Shown here in pieces: positions 1 to 11,080 of a stretch of DNA of 64,000 nucleotides. The position numbers were made by a program, and so were the translations under genes. The first letter of the stretch is position 1. Each line of letters begins with the position of its first letter. The notes under the pieces were generated by a model. It searched no databases and had not been told where the DNA came from. It was given only the letters and a program-made list of their open reading frames with translations. The stretch comes from Thereva unica (lineage: Eukaryota > Arthropoda > Insecta > Diptera > Therevidae): assembly GCA_949987705.1 (NCBI GenBank), contig OX465281.1, positions 258,016,542 through 258,080,541 of the forward strand, given 5' to 3'.

Positions 1-158
<158 letters not shown>

Positions 159-719
159 ATTTTCATGCTTAGCTGAAAAGTGCGCCTTCTGTGCTAGAAG
201 GGTTAACTCTTGCTGAATAATAATTTCTAGTCCTAAGAAAAATTTGAAAACTTAGATGCTATATTTTGTATAAAATTTAAGCTAACTTAGTCTACTCTAC
301 TAACTAGCTTAACCCTAAGAAACTCATCTGGGCGGGGTAGCAGAGTTGAATTCTCTCGGGAGACCCCCGTCCAGGCGACGGGCTTCCACGGGCTTGAGCT
401 AGAAGAAATAACAATAGCTCGTGGAAGCTCGCACCACTAACCTAGACTTACTTAAATCTGCCTTCATTACAAAGTAACTAACGTGCATTAAAAAATATTC
501 TATAACTTCATTAGAGAGGACAAATACCCAACTATGGGGGTCCTCCAGACACCAGCACAAATTACTGGCATTGGAGGCTTCTTTTTTATCTTTTTCTGAG
601 ATTCGCGTGCTGAACCTCAGGAGATCCTGTATTTCTCTGCCTTCTTCAATAGCACGCACTCGTTTATCACATGCATTGCGATACATGTGATATAAGAGGG
701 GCAACCCCGAATCATCCTG
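159..719. other. Unassigned sequence with a 108-codon minus-strand frame
   Basis: No repeat or RNA gene is recognised. The minus strand at 399-725 is open for 108 codons but matches no family I know. It could continue the LINE-like piece to its right, but it does not look like the reverse transcriptase expected there. It has no signal peptide or membrane segment. Confidence 0.3.
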
Positions 720-960
720 AACCAATTTTTTGGAATCTATTTCTTCTTAGAAGGCTTTCCATGTACTTCTTTTGGATCTTCTCAAATCTTTGCTGCAATT
801 CGTAAGGGCTTTCTTGTATAGATTCTAGTTACCCGATACCTTAGCCATATTACATAGTTTCCTATTCTCTTCTTTGTCTCTTCGGTTGCAACTTTGTGCC
901 GAATGCTGCTTCAAAGGCTGTCACAATTGTTTGCTGCAGATTGGCAGAGGCGCCCAGTTA
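720..960 (-). pseudogene. Possible LINE endonuclease-RT linker fragment
   Basis: Read on the minus strand with at least one stop and one frame change, this stretch gives residues such as LYKKALTN and LRRSKRSTWKAF. These resemble the linker between the endonuclease and reverse transcriptase of LOA/R1-like LINEs, where an Arg/Lys-rich helix precedes RSxW. Positions 960-1340 on the same strand contain other coding-like patches in several frames, but I could not assign them. The call rests on a short similarity and is tentative; it could be chance. Confidence 0.3.
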
Positions 961-1439
961 GTCCACAGAATTTACTATCTTGGTCCCACGACCAGTGTTA
1001 GATCATCTCGCAATGTAAAATCGCCTCCAATCAAGAAATATGCGTAAATAACAAGTTCATGGGCTTTCTTCTGTGTTTTTGCAATGTTCCGCCATTTTTC
1101 GGGTACAGTCATGATGGCATCAGTGAAAAAATTCGTTGGTTTCTGGTTGGAAAACTGGGGCAGGTGAGTCTATTTCTTTTGGAGCCAGCCAAATTCCATT
1201 GACGGGGTTTTGCAAGCGATAGTCAGAGGGCGCTTTGTCTGGACCAAACTCTCCCAGCTTTAGACTGCTCAGAAAGAAGTTTTTTCGTTATGCTTACCTT
1301 CGTATTCTGGATTGGAGTCAAAATTATTTTTCCTGTATTTCTGGAAAAAAATTAAAGAGCGGAACAATCAACTTTTACCTGAATTAAAACACACTCACTG
1401 AACAACCTCGCTTTTCCCTCCTCGCGGAGTCCATTCACA

Positions 1440-2760
1440 ACGTGGCCATTCACGAAATCGTGGAATCTTCCACGAAATTGAAACAAACGAGTCTTTTATT
1501 GCCCTTAATCAAAGCATAATCGGCCCTACTTTCGCGTCTAAAAATAAGCCGCGTCTCTCGCGGCAATAAAGCAAACAATTTCACATTTCGCTGCCTTGAT
1601 AATTCCATTAGCCGAGCTAATTTCACGCTCCCAATAGGAACGCGGGCTCCGCGGCGACAAAAAGAAACCGTGGAAAGTCGCCGCTCACAGCTGCCATTTA
1701 TCATGTCAATGCGAGCCGTCAATTAAGGTTGGGAAACGCAGTTGCCATCGTCGGCTGACAGCGTGAATCTCATAATCAAATCAAAACACAAACACCACCA
1801 CATGCACGCGAAATGGCACGCCGAAACGGGTCCGCTCGGCGCGAATGCCATTCGCACAGGCCGCTATTAATACTGCAGGGACACTCTCAGGCTCCGGCGG
1901 CCGTGTGCCCGCGTCGCTCATTAAAGCCCGATAATGACGGCAATTTGTGCTCTGAGCTCCTCCGACAGGTGGCGGCCCGCTCGGACCTCCTTGTCGCACC
2001 CTCGATCTGCACTTGGGCACGTCGCGTCCTCACTGCACATCGAGATTTCCAATTCACCCGACTCGAAGGAAAAAGAAAAATCGAAGTCCGTGCGTTGGTA
2101 TTGGTGGCGGTGCAGCCTGTGCTCGAGTGCTGCCTGTTTCGGATCTCGTCTCCGTGTGGTGTCGCTGCGTTCGCTTAGAATTAATGCGGCCCATTTTTCT
2201 CCGCTGCGAACGTCTTTCGAAACCGGTGCAAGCGCGGCTGTGCAGCTGCGGGACGGTGTGCCTAGGCCCGCTCGCTGTTTACTCAACCCGACGTGATTTG
2301 TTAACTTTTTCGGTAAACACAAAAAAGTCAAATCAAGCAAAAATCCGCCAACAAACGTTATTTATGGGCGAACTGGCGGCGCCCGATTGCGTAATCGCAA
2401 CGCATTTGTTTTGGAATGTTCTCGTCGGAGCTGGAGCTGGCCGATTTTCGCTTTCGACGTGTCGCGCTGGAACATGGCGAATTTAAGTCGCTCCTTTGAC
2501 TCGGGCCAAGCTCGTCGCATTTGGGTTTTGCCATAAAACTGTGGGAATCCATGGAACTTGTCCATGGTGGCTCGAAGCCGTTTGGTCCTCGGGGACGCCG
2601 GGGTGTGATGAGCATCGGCGGAGCAGGCTTGCGGAACGGGTTTTGATGTGGGTGGATCCGTGAAGTGCACAAAAGGTCCAGGTCAGAGTTCCCTTCGGAA
2701 GTTCTTTGTGCATTTGTGTGGCCTGCAAAGGGGCTTCAGGCAATCAGTTTTTAGTATCTC
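1440..2760. other. GC-richer, repeat-free island 1
   Basis: Base composition changes abruptly from AT-rich spacer to mixed, CpG-containing sequence. Open frames of 80-157 codons occur on both strands and overlap one another, as expected by chance in GC-rich DNA. None has a recognisable domain or a good splice context. Several TAATTA/ATTAA homeodomain-type cores are present. It may be regulatory or conserved non-coding DNA; this is inference. Confidence 0.4.
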
Positions 2761-3808
2761 GAAGGCGGGTTGAAATGAGAGGGAGAAATACACGTCGGGT
2801 CAACTTATGGCACTGCGATTGTGTTTTGGCTGCTATTGCTATTCACCAATATGAATATTTCAATAGGTGAAGCTGTTTTTTCTAACCTGCAATAAATGCC
2901 CACTAAAGAAAGAATTCTAAATACGAGTATGTACATCACAACAACCCCTCATTAAAGCGAAGGTAGAAAAGAACGTTCACAGTGAAAACCCAATGCAATG
3001 TTGCCCGATGACGAAGCATATAAAAGCGTTTCCGACCGGTAATTAGGTCGTGCGTGAAAGACATCAAGGAAAGCAATCAACAACTCCGCAATGCTCTAAG
3101 TCTTTTGTCATTGACTACGGATGACAGTCAGGCGTTACCATACTTATTGAACGTCGGATGTGGAGTTGACAAAAAATCCTGCCGATCCAGATTTGGTGTC
3201 GTGTCTCGTCAATATGTCAAAAGACATGTTTAGCACAAAATGAAAGCGGATTTGCAGAACGAGCTTGTTATGATATCTAAAAGCGGTTCCGAGTTATGGC
3301 AGACATTTTGAGCTATGAAGCAATAAAGTAAATCGTAGTTAAAAATTGACTCGTAGTCTGCATCCAAGCAAACTTCGGCGTGACAAAAATAATCTGGTTT
3401 TATTTGAAAGTTCCAGTGAAAAGTCAATTATCATCCGAAACGAAAAGAGGACGTAGCCAGTCGTTCAAGGAAAGCAAGTTTTAAGCTATCAAACCACTCA
3501 ATGTCCAACCGACATTTTCAGATCAAAATGACCAAGCTGGTGCCAATCGATATAGGAGTTATGCAGGTTTAAGTAGTAGTTAAACATTAAAATAAAAAGT
3601 GATGTGCCAGGCACTTGGCACCGGCACAAACCCGGCTGACCTGTGTTTTCTCGTATGAAAATGTTCAAACTTTAATTTGGTTGTAGGTTGAAACTCTTAC
3701 TCGATAGGTCTCATTGCGGTCCCAAAAGTTTTCCGATAAACGCACATACGTGCTATAAACCTCGTTTTTGCAGCGAGTTCATGGTCTATTAGTACATCCA
3801 CATTTTAT
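2761..3808. other. AT-rich spacer, nothing recognised
   Basis: No open frame above 65 codons, no repeat structure and no RNA gene seen. Confidence 0.5.
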
Positions 3809-4356
3809 GTGTGTTCGATGACTGCTTAAAAAGTTCAGAGCAGAGCAAAGCGGCTCAATTGGGAGCGGCTGTCAAATTGATGTCAGAGCAGAAAAAATCA
3901 GATAATAACAACAAGCTCAAAAAACACCTTTCTGCTAAATTCTGCTCCAAATGCTGCTTTTAGAGGTTAGATACGAATGTCAATTTTAGAAGAAGAAATT
4001 TATAACAATAAATACAATTGAATAGCATCGAAATGTTATTTTAAAAAAAAATTAATGTGTATTTTTTAATATTTCCAAGTATTTTCCGAATAAATCATTC
4101 ATAAATCAATTTTCCGATTTTCCCTGCTTTCAATTTGACAATTGTCAAAAGAAAAAGAAGAAGAAGAATTTGGCTGCTCTGGCTGCTCCTACAAATTTGG
4201 TGGAGCAGAAAAAGTGAGAATTCTCAACAAAGAGCAGGCTCAAAAAACACAGAGCAAGGCAAATGGGAGCAGAAAAGATCTGTCAAAAGGTCTCAAAGAA
4301 CGCAAATTGCTGATTTTTTCTGCTCAATCTTGAGCTGGAGCAGTCATCGAACACAC
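3809..4356. mobile_element. MITE-like palindromic element, about 548 bp
   Basis: The left end, GTGTGTTCGATGACTGCT, is matched by its exact reverse complement at the right end (4339-4356). A second inverted pair lies inside: CAGAGCAGAAAAAATCAG near 3885-3902 and its partner CTGATTTTTTCTGCTC near 4310-4325. The centre is AT-rich and carries no transposase. A clean target duplication is not visible, so the superfamily is undetermined. It is probably a non-autonomous DNA transposon. Confidence 0.7.
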
Positions 4357-4823
4357 CTTTTTATACTTGCAAAATCGTCACTATGTGTCATTTGAGTTTT
4401 CTGATTCTTCTATTTTTTCTCATTTCTTCGCGTTCTCGCTTGTTTCTTTTCGTTATACTCACTTTGTGTGTTCAGAATTCATTGTTCTGTGTCTACTTAG
4501 CATGATTTGGTAAGCTCTGTTTTCCTCCGCGGAGCCTGTATATGGTTAAGTTTATTTATTCTTAAACCTGCACCACACTACTCTCGAAGTTGAGTAGCCG
4601 AATTAATATGTAGTTTGTTATCGGTTCGATACGACAGTTGGATTTTGACTGGGGGTTTTTGTAGTTTTTGTTCGGCCTCGGCAATTTAGACGATGGCAGC
4701 CCTACTCAGAAGGGATGTCACTAGTCTTCCACCTGTAAAATTGTGATAGAAAAGTAGGTTTTGATAAGGGTTCCTTAAACATAATTATTCTACTATAGCA
4801 AAACCCTCGGATGGCATTACAGG
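4357..4823. other. Spacer, nothing recognised
   Basis: AT-rich sequence without a credible gene, repeat or RNA. Confidence 0.5.
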
Positions 4824-5850
4824 TCAGATCGCATAATTTATACATAAGTACTGTCCACTGACTGCAACACCCTTATGCCAGCGCTCAGCATTTGATCCAA
4901 TCCTTAAAACATTGTTATTCCTGCCTTTCGATATGACCGTCAGAGCCTTTTTCGGTTTTTCCATTATCTGATATCGGTTTGCCGAAACGTTCTCTCCGGA
5001 GCGGTTTCTTGAGTTGACCGAGCAGAAAGAAGTCACAGCGAGTCGCCAAATCAGACGACGGCCATTGGATGATATTCGTTCGGTTCTATTGTACGATGGC
5101 GCGCTATCGTGGTGCAAAAACCAAGTCTTGTTTGACAACAAATCCAGTGTTTTCAATAATAATATCTTCTAATATCTTCACAAAAACGTCTAATAATTTC
5201 GAAATAATAGTCCTTGTTGACTGCCTGACTTGAATGATGCCCGGAGCAAGCACGGTACGCATGAGTAAAAATGGTATAGGACGAAGAAAACGGGCAATTA
5301 TCTTGGTCCCTATAAAGGGTGCCACTGGTATACTCAGTAGACCGGTTTTCGTTCGATTGCGTAGGTCAAGCAGCATCGGACGTGGCTAGTACTTAGTTGG
5401 GGGACCGTTTGGTAAAACAATATTCGCATTTGGAATGATCGATTGAGAATACATTCATATCTGTAAAAGAGGCGTGCATACCTCTGGTGGGCGCATTTTC
5501 AAATTTATAAAAAAGCCTTGTAAAAATGAACCAACTAAATTATATTCACTTGGGTTATTCGATCATTTCCATTAATTTGCTTGATGCCTGGATTGCGTGT
5601 AGTACTCATGAAGTCACGTCTCTCCTCCAGTTATGCTCGAAAATCATGTCTTTCGCTACAACACAGCGGTCTCTTTTCCGCATGAGCTTCAGGTCTTTCA
5701 GCACTACTTCGGATACGTTACAGCCCAAACAATTAACCAAAATTTCTTGAACGGGTCCTTAAGCGATATTCAAGTTCTCTGCCAGTTTTTTGCCGAAATA
5801 TTTGTCTAGCATTTCCATAGTCTTCGCAATGGTAATTCCGTTTCGAATGT
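4824..5850 (-). pseudogene. Mariner transposase pseudogene, interrupted by a 5S-like repeat
   Basis: Read on the minus strand. The N-terminal part (5820 down to about 5580) gives a helix-turn-helix-like stretch including MEMLDKYFGKKLAENLNI and a DLKLMRKRDRCVVAKDMI-type segment, as in mariner DNA-binding regions. The catalytic part (5240 down to 4824) gives DYYFEIIRRF, then NKTWFLHHDSAP (the mariner HHDxAP motif with the second catalytic Asp), then after frame changes CDFFLLGQLKKPL, which matches the mariner LAPCDFFLF region, and a C-terminal CFKDWIK. Several frameshifts and stops make it dead. The two parts are separated by a 5S-like repeat at about 5278-5515, so the repeat entered after the mariner. 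The intact protein would cut and paste its own element. Confidence 0.75.
5278..5515 (+). repeat. 5S-rRNA-like dispersed repeat, copy 1 (best preserved)
   Basis: Positions about 5310-5430 follow the order of an animal 5S rRNA: a CGGTTnTCGTnCGAT-like block, then CAAGCAGCATCGG, then GTGGCTAGTACTTAGTTGG and GGGACCGTTTGG. These are the internal-control-region half and 3' half of 5S. About 30 bp upstream (ACGAAGAAAACGGGCAATTA) and about 90 bp downstream are shared with other copies in this window, so the mobile unit is larger than 5S itself. It resembles a 5S-derived SINE (SINE3 type). It is not a functional 5S gene, because many stem positions are changed and the 3' end is not conserved. Confidence 0.75.
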
Positions 5851-5855
5851 CCTCG

Positions 5856-6672
5856 ACAAACGACCGTCGTTACAGAAAATTTCGTCATTACGACGAATAT
5901 TTAGCGTCGTAACGAAGATAGCCAAGAACGCAAATTTGACGTCGTTGCGGTGAAAACTAAAGTAAAGGGGAATCTGTCAGTCGATAAATTTATTGCAAAA
6001 AGCTAGTGTCTAGGCGCTTTTTCATTACGATATGAGGATCAGATGATTTAAACTTTAATTTTATCTGAAAATTATTAAAAAATATGACTTGTTTTCAGAT
6101 TAGTCGATTGAGAGACCGGAAGGAGGAAAACAACGTAACAAGAAATGATTTTTTTTAATTTTCGTTCATTGACATTCTCCACTGTGGATGTACAGTACAT
6201 TACAAGTCGATAATATAACGACGAATTCTCCTCACAATGACGAATTTTAGCCGTGCACTGTGGTTTAACGATCTCCCGGGCGGCAGCGCACCTAGTAGCA
6301 TAATACTTTATCCTGATATGGAGGCTCCGTCAGGATGGAACTGAACTTTCCTGCTATACTTGTGAGACTTTTGCAAAGACGGATGCCTTCGCTAAGCAGG
6401 ACAATGAGATTTTATTCACCGGTCTGGGATCGGCTGTTGAGGTTCCTCCTACTAGTTTGGTGAAGAGGGCTTTACCGATTGGGCTTGGATGAAAGACCAA
6501 ACCAAACCAAACGTTGCACAGTGGGACAGCCGGCGAACAAAGGCGGTCATAAATATGAAATTTCGTTATTAATGAATTTTTTTCAGGGAAAGTAGTTCTA
6601 ATAATAATAAACAACTCATGTGTGTATGAAATATATAGAAATAATACACAACAGTGCACATTTCAAAATTTA
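5856..6672. other. Spacer with an inverted TTCGTCATT/CGTCGTTA pair
   Basis: No gene recognised. Around 5870-5915 and 6205-6245 the sequence carries loosely inverted copies of AAAATTTCGTCATTACGACG-type words, which may be the ends of a small degenerate palindromic element. The minus strand at 6354-6659 is open for 101 codons without known domains. Confidence 0.3.
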
Positions 6673-6885
6673 TTAGTACGAGTACATATTTTGTGCATGC
6701 TGTTTCCTATCTGTTACTAATTTCTTTTCTTCTTCTGACCTAATCAGCCATTTTTTACCATCAATCTTGTAGGAGACATGAACAAAATATTCAAAAAAGC
6801 GAATCCTAGAATGAAGTGGAGATATCCCAAACCCATACCGACTTTCCTCAATCAGTTTTTGCAAACAGATGTCTATTTCGTTCAT
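6673..6885 (-). pseudogene. Transib/RAG1-like transposase, C-terminal fragment
   Basis: The minus-strand frame includes GFGISPLHSRIRFFEYFVH and KIDGKKWLIRSEEEK. This matches my memory of a family of insect and cnidarian transposon proteins in the Transib/RAG1-like superfamily, where GFGISPLHxxIRFFE is followed by a conserved His-Ser/Ala-Tyr segment and a basic helix. It lies downstream, in the same orientation, of fragments at 7072-7347 and 11165-11809, which fit the middle and N-terminal parts of the same protein. The frame ends after the basic helix; the remaining C-terminal catalytic part was not found to the left. Family placement is from memory. Confidence 0.5.
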
Positions 6886-7071
6886 CTCTTTGGGAGTTGC
6901 TGCCCAAATATAACACTTAGATGAAGATTGACTGTGTTAGCTGGTTTTTGAGATTGGGTTAGTTTAATTTTGTGACTGTGTTTAAGCTTCTCTCAATATT
7001 TTATTGTTGGAACTGAACTTGATGTTGGACCTCGTCGCTGAGTGTATTAGAGCCTTAAAGTAGGCCTCCTC

Positions 7072-7347
7072 CTAATGAGATACTGCAGAGCTTCCCTTTA
7101 AAAATTGAAAGCGAATAGGCCTGCAGTATCTAGTAGAAGTGCGGCATGAGTTTTTCCACAATATATAATTTGCGTCTGATTTAACTTTTAACTGAAGTTG
7201 AACATAAGATGTGACGAATAAACTAGTATCATCGTCAGGACCTAAATCCGAAAATCGCTGCTTGTATCTGCTTTGGCCCGGGCTATCATCGAATCCCCAT
7301 TTCCCGATTAAATTTAAATTATCTGATGGCACTTTATCGAAAACATT
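7072..7347 (-). pseudogene. Transib/RAG1-like transposase, central fragment with first acidic motif
   Basis: The minus-strand frame reads NLIGKWGFDDSPGQSRYKQ, then a beta-rich stretch (LFVTSYVQLQLK), then ILWKN and STRYCRPIRFQFLKGSS. The order (Asp-containing GxD motif, hydrophobic strands, W/N/S/Y, CRPIxxxF, acidic or Ser residues) parallels the region around the first catalytic Asp of RAG1/Transib, where CDGMGD is followed by strands and a CKPLxxxLADES segment. Here the usual Cys-Asp-Gly is Phe-Asp-Asp. The frame runs straight into the left end of the Helentron-like insertion at about 7348, and its upstream continuation lies beyond the right end of that insertion. Assignment to the superfamily is from memory. 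Confidence 0.5.
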
Positions 7348-7510
7348 TTGACGTGACAACGTCTATTAAAACGATGAACGCCGACTGCATGCACGAAAAA
7401 TGATGACCCATTGTCCCGTTATGTCCCGTAGTAATTTTAAAAATTTGATTGTAGTAATCTTAAAAATTTGATTAAAATTGTCAATATTTAATTAGATTAA
7501 ATTTGTCAAA

Positions 7511-8678
7511 TTGTCAACAATAATATTGTGCAAAGCAAGCCAAACACTCTGTCTCCTAACTGGGTGCCGGTGTAAGAAAATAGTGAACATTACACTGACG
7601 AAAACTGGGAAATGCAAACGAAAACAGTTTCCTTGCGTTCCTGCTTGTGCTATTACCATTCACAAGTCGCAAGGTGGGACGTTTATTGTTATTCTTTATA
7701 AATACTCCTTGAAGCAACCACAACAGTTGGTGTACGTGGCGCTGAGTCGGGTAACGAATATAGACGGCTTGCACATCATCACGGAAAAAGATGCGCCTTT
7801 TATCTTCAAACACGGACGGGATGGGAACTACTCACAGACTACGCGAGATGTCCGTAACGAATACATTCGACTCCGTGGACACGCCCTTCAAACAATCACT
7901 TCGAAAGCAGTGAAATTTTGTGATGACGGTAACAACGCTGGGCAAACTGTAGTGACAAACCTCAATGTTCAGAGTTTGTCTGCGCACTTCGCCGATATTG
8001 AAACGGATCCCGGGATACCAAGATCGGATTATTTGGTATTGACTGAAATGTGAAACGTGGATGCATGAGAATTTTGATCCAGTTCCAATCAATAATTATG
8101 AATGTATAACCAGGCAGAATAATCGATCGGATTCTGATACAAACGCAGCTGGTGGAGTGGCAATCTATCGAAAATTAACATCAACATCCACGGCCAAAGT
8201 TCTCCACGTTGAATTGTCGGACACAACTCGTCTCATCAGAAACACAGGCGAGGTCTGCTTGGCTGAAATTACATGCTTCACTGCTGATACAACGTTTAAA
8301 ATTGTACTTGGCGCAGTGTATATTCATCCTGGAGCAAGTGTCTCAAACATTAGTGTATTGCTGCACCAAGCACTCTTTCCGTATGTGCATAACAGGCAGT
8401 ATGTGCATCCGATCATGCAAGTTGATACCAATGTACCAATTCTTCTTTGTGGCGACTTCAACACAAACGTGAAAAATGATGATACATTCCTCAAATTCAT
8501 GAAGGATATGTACAATCTCGAATGCACATCAGATGTTACTAAGTCAACAACGCTGAGAGGAACAACCCTCGCTTTGACTTTTTCAAGGCACATTACACTT
8601 GAAACACTCCCATTCATTTCATACTTTTCCTATCATCGACCTATCCTTAACAGAATAACACAGATTGCAAGAAGTTAA
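7511..8678 (+). pseudogene. Helentron helicase C-terminus fused to APE-like endonuclease (broken)
   Basis: The first frame (7511-8053) contains the late PIF1/RecD helicase motifs: CAITIHKSQGGTF at residues 46-58 and QQLVYVALSRVTNIDGL at 71-87. It then enters an exonuclease-endonuclease-phosphatase fold with LNVQSL and a DYLVLTE strand. A 7-nt insertion at about 8048-8054 causes a stop (TGA at 8051) and shifts the frame. The second frame (8061-8678) continues the endonuclease with GGVAIYR at 31-37, LCGDFNTNV at 129-137 and a C-terminal YHRPI in place of the usual SDHxPI. The order helicase then endonuclease is typical of Helentrons (Helitron2). No proper start codon is expected, because this is only the C-terminal part. 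In an intact element the protein would nick and unwind DNA for rolling-circle transposition. Confidence 0.8.
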
Positions 8679-8876
8679 ATATCAGACATGTATAAAAGCT
8701 GTAAATGAATTTGTTACTACACATTGTCACTTGTAAATAATCTGTTCATTAAAGTAATAAACATATTTGAATTCATTAGTGCAAATAAAAGCTAATTTAT
8801 CAATCAAAATGAATATTTCATTTCACTCCTTTTTGTATCCATACAAAATAATGATAATTTAATATAAATGATTCAA

Positions 8877-11080
8877 TTTTTTTTTTTTTATGTGAAAGTC
8901 TAAGCTCAGGTGTCACCCTTTGTACTACCAGTCCGTCATGTCTTACACGTCAACGTCAGGTGTCTGGTAGTAAGCTTAGCTCGAAGGATAGAGAAAGAAT
9001 AAAACAGATTAAAGGGAGTCTGGGGGGTACATGAAGAGGTGGAGATGAACCTTGCGTTTAAACTCTTGGGTGTTATATGAGTTTGGGAAAACTGACTGTG
9101 GAAGGTTGTTCCACAGTCGAGTTGTTCTCGAAAAGAACGAATTACTAAACTGGTGTGTGCGCGAAAATAAGGGCTGTAGATAGTGAGGATGAGCCGAATG
9201 GGCAAGTCTTGTGTTGCGGGAAAAACATCGCCGTGAAGGCAGGAGATTATATATTTCGGTGGAACAGTCGTTATGGTAGATGCGGTAGAATTTTACCAGA
9301 GCTGCTACATTCCTGCGGTGACTTAGTGAATCAATTTTGGAGCAAATGACGTCGTCGCCAATGAGTTGGAGAGCGCGGTTCTGCACCTTGTCCAGCCACG
9401 CTAAGGTGGTACTCGGTGCCCCTGCCCAGAGATATGAGTTGAATTCGAGGCGGGGCCGAATGTAGGATTTGTATATTATAGCCCTGGCCGACGGCGGAAG
9501 GAGGAATTTGCATCTTTTAAGGAATCCCAAGCATTGAGATGCTTGTTTAGCGATTTGGAATATGTGATTACTCCATCGCAGATCTTCAGTTAAAGTTATG
9601 CCCAGGATATTGAGGGATGGTTCAGCCATCAGTTCTAGACTGTCCACTTTAATGGGAGGGATTGGGGAGCGCGTTTTCATAGAGAAGAGACAGTATTTTG
9701 TTTTCTGTGCGTTGAATTCGACTTGATTCATGAGGCCCCAATCAAGAATCAATTTTATGTCCCTGTTGATTGAAGTGGACATAAGTTCACGATCAAGCAG
9801 ACAAGGTCTGGCCCGTGCTTGTCTTGCTTTATCAAAGCTATACGAGTAACGCAAAGTACTGTCATCAGCGAAGCTGTGAAGTGAGTTGGATGGAATTGAG
9901 AGCAGGTCATTTATAAAAACTAGGAAGAGAGCTGGAGATAGAATAGAGCCCTGCGGAACGCCTGCAGAGATGAAGTAGGGATTAGATTCAACGCCGTCCA
10001 ATACTACCTTGATTGAGCGGTCGGAAAGGAAACTCTCAATCCAATTCTTTAGAAGAAAGTCGATGCCAATAGCATGGAGTTTATTCAATAGAGCGGGGTG
10101 CCATACTCTATCAAAGGCCTTGGAGATATCGAGAGCTACCAGGCCGGATTCACCAAAGCGATGAATGTTTTGGTAGAGGTGTTCAGTTAGGCATACAAGG
10201 AGGTCGCCAGTAGATCTTTTCGATCTAAAGCCGTACTGCTTTTCATCCAATATTTGGTTGCGTTCAAGATATTCCATAAGCCTTCTGTTTATTAATGTCT
10301 CCATGATTTTGGAGAGGATAGAAGTGATTGCTATTGGGCGGTAGTTAGAGGGGTCGCTGGAATCACCTTTTTTCGGTATAGGCTGAACATGAGCCAGTTT
10401 CCAGGAGTCAGGGAAAACTCCGGAGAAGTAAGAAAGGGCGAAGAGTTTGCGCAGAGGTTTAGCCAAAGGTGAAGCGCAGTTTTTAAGAACCATAGGGGGA
10501 ATTTTATCAGGGCCAGTGGATTTATTGGGATCGAGCTCCTTGAGACACGTGAACACTTCACGAGTTCTGAAGAAAACTCTGCCCATTGAGTGAGCAGAAC
10601 CCTCTACAATGGGGGGTTGCACGGCAGTATCAGGCAAGGAAGAATTGGAGGCAAACAGAGATGCGAGTAAGTCAGCCTTGGATTTGCTTTCTGTTAATAC
10701 CTTCCCATCGTGAATGAAGGGAGGAGACGACGATGTGTTAAAATTTTTCCTGATGGAGGTTACCAAGGACCAGAAGTTTTTACTGCCAGCAGAGGTGTTA
10801 ATGAGTTTGTTTCTTAACCTGTCATCGAAGGAGGCTTTGGTTTGCTTGATGGTGGTTTTGCAGACATTTCTCAACCTGATGTAATCACGTCGGGATGATT
10901 CGCTCAGGGAATGCCTGAACTCTCTATAGGCGGTTTCTTTGGCTTTAATCGCGTTCATACATTCTTGATTAAACCATCCATGCGGCCTTGGCTTAATGGA
11001 TTTGGTAGAATGGGGAATGAATAAACGCATTCCTGCCAACATGATTTTTGAGATGCAGAGATTATTCATAAAAGTATGCA
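8877..11080 (-). mobile_element. 5'-truncated LINE (jockey/CR1 group) with poly(A) tail
   Basis: The element lies on the minus strand. Its 3' poly(A) appears as a T run at 8877-8889, preceded in the sense direction by a 3' UTR of about 130 bp that can fold (8900-8979). Almost all of ORF2 downstream of the endonuclease is open. The 5' end is truncated at or near 11080, inside the endonuclease-RT linker. No target duplication could be seen. A shorter copy of the same family lies at 47585-48295. Confidence 0.85.
8900..8979 (-). other. Foldable segment in LINE 3' UTR
   Basis: The outer arms CTAAGC and GCTTAG and the inner arms CTACCAG and CTGGTAG can pair across about 80 bp. The same arms are present in the second copy at 47603-47682 despite substitutions elsewhere. 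A 3' hairpin recognised by the element's own reverse transcriptase is a known LINE feature; here the role is inferred. Confidence 0.5.

Noticed and set aside
5310..5430. A functional 5S rRNA gene
   Set aside because: Many paired positions are changed, the 3' end is not conserved, and related partial copies show it is part of a dispersed repeat.
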